DNA from: Lachnospiraceae bacterium GAM79
GTDB taxonomy: Bacteria > Bacillota > Clostridia > Lachnospirales > Lachnospiraceae
DNA length: 64,000 nt
Reading direction: 5' to 3'
Assembly (NCBI GenBank): GCA_003584705.1
Contig: AP018536.1
Location: 186,001 to 250,000 of the forward strand
Shown here: positions 63,233 through 64,000 of the stretch, piece by piece
Layout of the letters: the number at the start of each line of letters is the position of its first letter
How positions within the stretch are numbered: position 1 is the stretch's first letter
The notes under the pieces: generated by a model
Seen by the model: only the letters and a program-made list of their open reading frames with translations
What the model was told of the DNA's origin: nothing
Databases searched by the model: none
Program-made: the position numbers and the translations under genes

Positions 63233-64000
63233 TCATAATGTTGCGGAGTATCGGGATGTAGCTTGAGCCTCTTCCGTGTGCAAATTGGAAATTGTCAGTG
63301 CATCATATCTCGAAAGCAGAAGCTTCGCATTCGGCGGCAGTACACAGTCTGACAAAAGTACATTTTTGATTTTATGCCCAGGTGCAGTAAAACCATCAAT
63401 TTCAATGGGGGCAACGGATTCCACTGTGCCGTGCTCCTGTTTTTGTCCGGTCAGATGCAGCCGTTCAAAGCGAAAATCTTCAAAATAAGGCTGCTCTGAA
63501 GCAGGAATGCCGTCATCATTGTATGGAACAGAATGAATGAGCAGGCGGGGGAAGGTGCAGTCGCGTACAGTGACATTGCGCACATATCCGCCACGCTTAG
63601 GGGTTCCTTTGATTTCAATGCCATTGGAAGAGGCAGCTATATCGCAATCCCAAATTTGCACATCTGCAACACCGCCAGACATTTCACTGCCAATACAGAT
63701 ACCATGACCGCCGTTGCTGTGGCAGTCAAATACGCAGATATGCTTTGTAGGACGATTAATGGCATTACCTTCGGGATTCTTACCGGATTTGATGGCAACG
63801 GAGTCATCTTCGGTTTCAAATTCCGTTGCAAATAACGTGCAGTTTGTGGAAGAATCCGGGTCCCAGCCATCGCCGTTCCAAATACCGCCAGAGCGTAGCG
63901 TGCAGTGGTCAGTCACAATGTCATCACAGTAGATCATATGGACATTCCATGCTGCGCCGTTTTGTAAAGTCAGCCCTGTAATACGAATACGGGAGCAGTT
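63233..64000 (-). CDS. GH28 polygalacturonase, partial
   Basis: This is the C-terminal ~255 residues of a GH28 right-handed beta-helix pectinase; the frame stays open to the window edge, so the 5' end is missing. Catalytic motifs are present: NGDGWDPDSS (first Asp), EDDSVAIKSGK (Asp pair) and GGHGICIGSEMSGG (His). RNVTVRDC-type turns repeat through the helix. It hydrolyses galacturonic-acid linkages of pectin. Cell location cannot be judged without the N-terminus. Confidence 0.9.
   Translation of the reverse strand, partial: NCSRIRITGLTLQNGAAWNVHMIYCDDIVTDHCTLRSGGIWNGDGWDPDSSTNCTLFATEFETEDDSVAIKSGKNPEGNAINRPTKHICVFDCHSNGGHGICIGSEMSGGVADVQIWDCDIAASSNGIEIKGTPKRGGYVRNVTVRDCTFPRLLIHSVPYNDDGIPASEQPYFEDFRFERLHLTGQKQEHGTVESVAPIEIDGFTAPGHKIKNVLLSDCVLPPNAKLLLSRYDALTISNLHTEEAQATSRYSATL

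Overview
The window reads as chromosomal DNA of a gut-type anaerobic Firmicute, most likely a Lachnospiraceae (Clostridia). The signs are LplB/LplC-type sugar importers with lipoprotein binding proteins, AraC and LacI carbohydrate regulators, rubrerythrin with a PerR-like regulator, clostridial low-GC spacers with strong hairpin terminators, and a beta-glucuronidase and polygalacturonase typical of gut glycan users. The species call is inference; no rRNA lies in the window.

Left edge (1-5.3 kb): debris of an integrative/conjugative or mobilizable element. It holds a DUF6076-like gene, a CHC2 primase cut off and joined out of frame to the tail of a MobC-like gene, a hairpin cluster, a short RepA-type initiator, a small HTH protein, dinD, a KilA-N gene with a nonsense codon, and a DUF554 pseudogene. 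No integrase or relaxase is visible.

5.4-13 kb: an export operon with three successive HlyD/MacA-type adaptors, one MacB-like permease and one ATPase. 13-24.6 kb: a hemicellulose-type locus made of a membrane AraC sensor-regulator, LplB/LplC permeases, a binding lipoprotein, a GH43 enzyme, a large DUF5703/GH95-like protein and an SGNH esterase. A MIF-like tautomerase and an orphan GH2-like protein follow. 26-30 kb: a gldA-gldFG-DUF4340 ABC system.

30-43 kb: a divergent two-gene module (voltage-gated K+ channel and DUF11 repeat protein) occurs twice in direct orientation. The first copy is broken in both genes and the second is intact. The copies share a 719-bp near-identical tract inside otherwise diverged sequence. 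Between them lies a fructan / difructose-dianhydride locus: ROK fructokinase, LacI repressor, GH172 (DUF2961), an ABC importer and GH32. Matching GAAACCGGTTTC-type operators mark it as one regulon.

43-64 kb: rubrerythrin/PerR, a two-component system, a Ktr/Trk potassium system, a dicarboxylate symporter coupled to an RmlD-like protein lacking its catalytic Tyr, a second fructokinase, an AraC regulator, three MATE pumps, a metal permease with a Fur-family regulator and a large operator, tRNA-Lys, TatD, an aldose epimerase, beta-glucuronidase and a polygalacturonase cut by the right edge.
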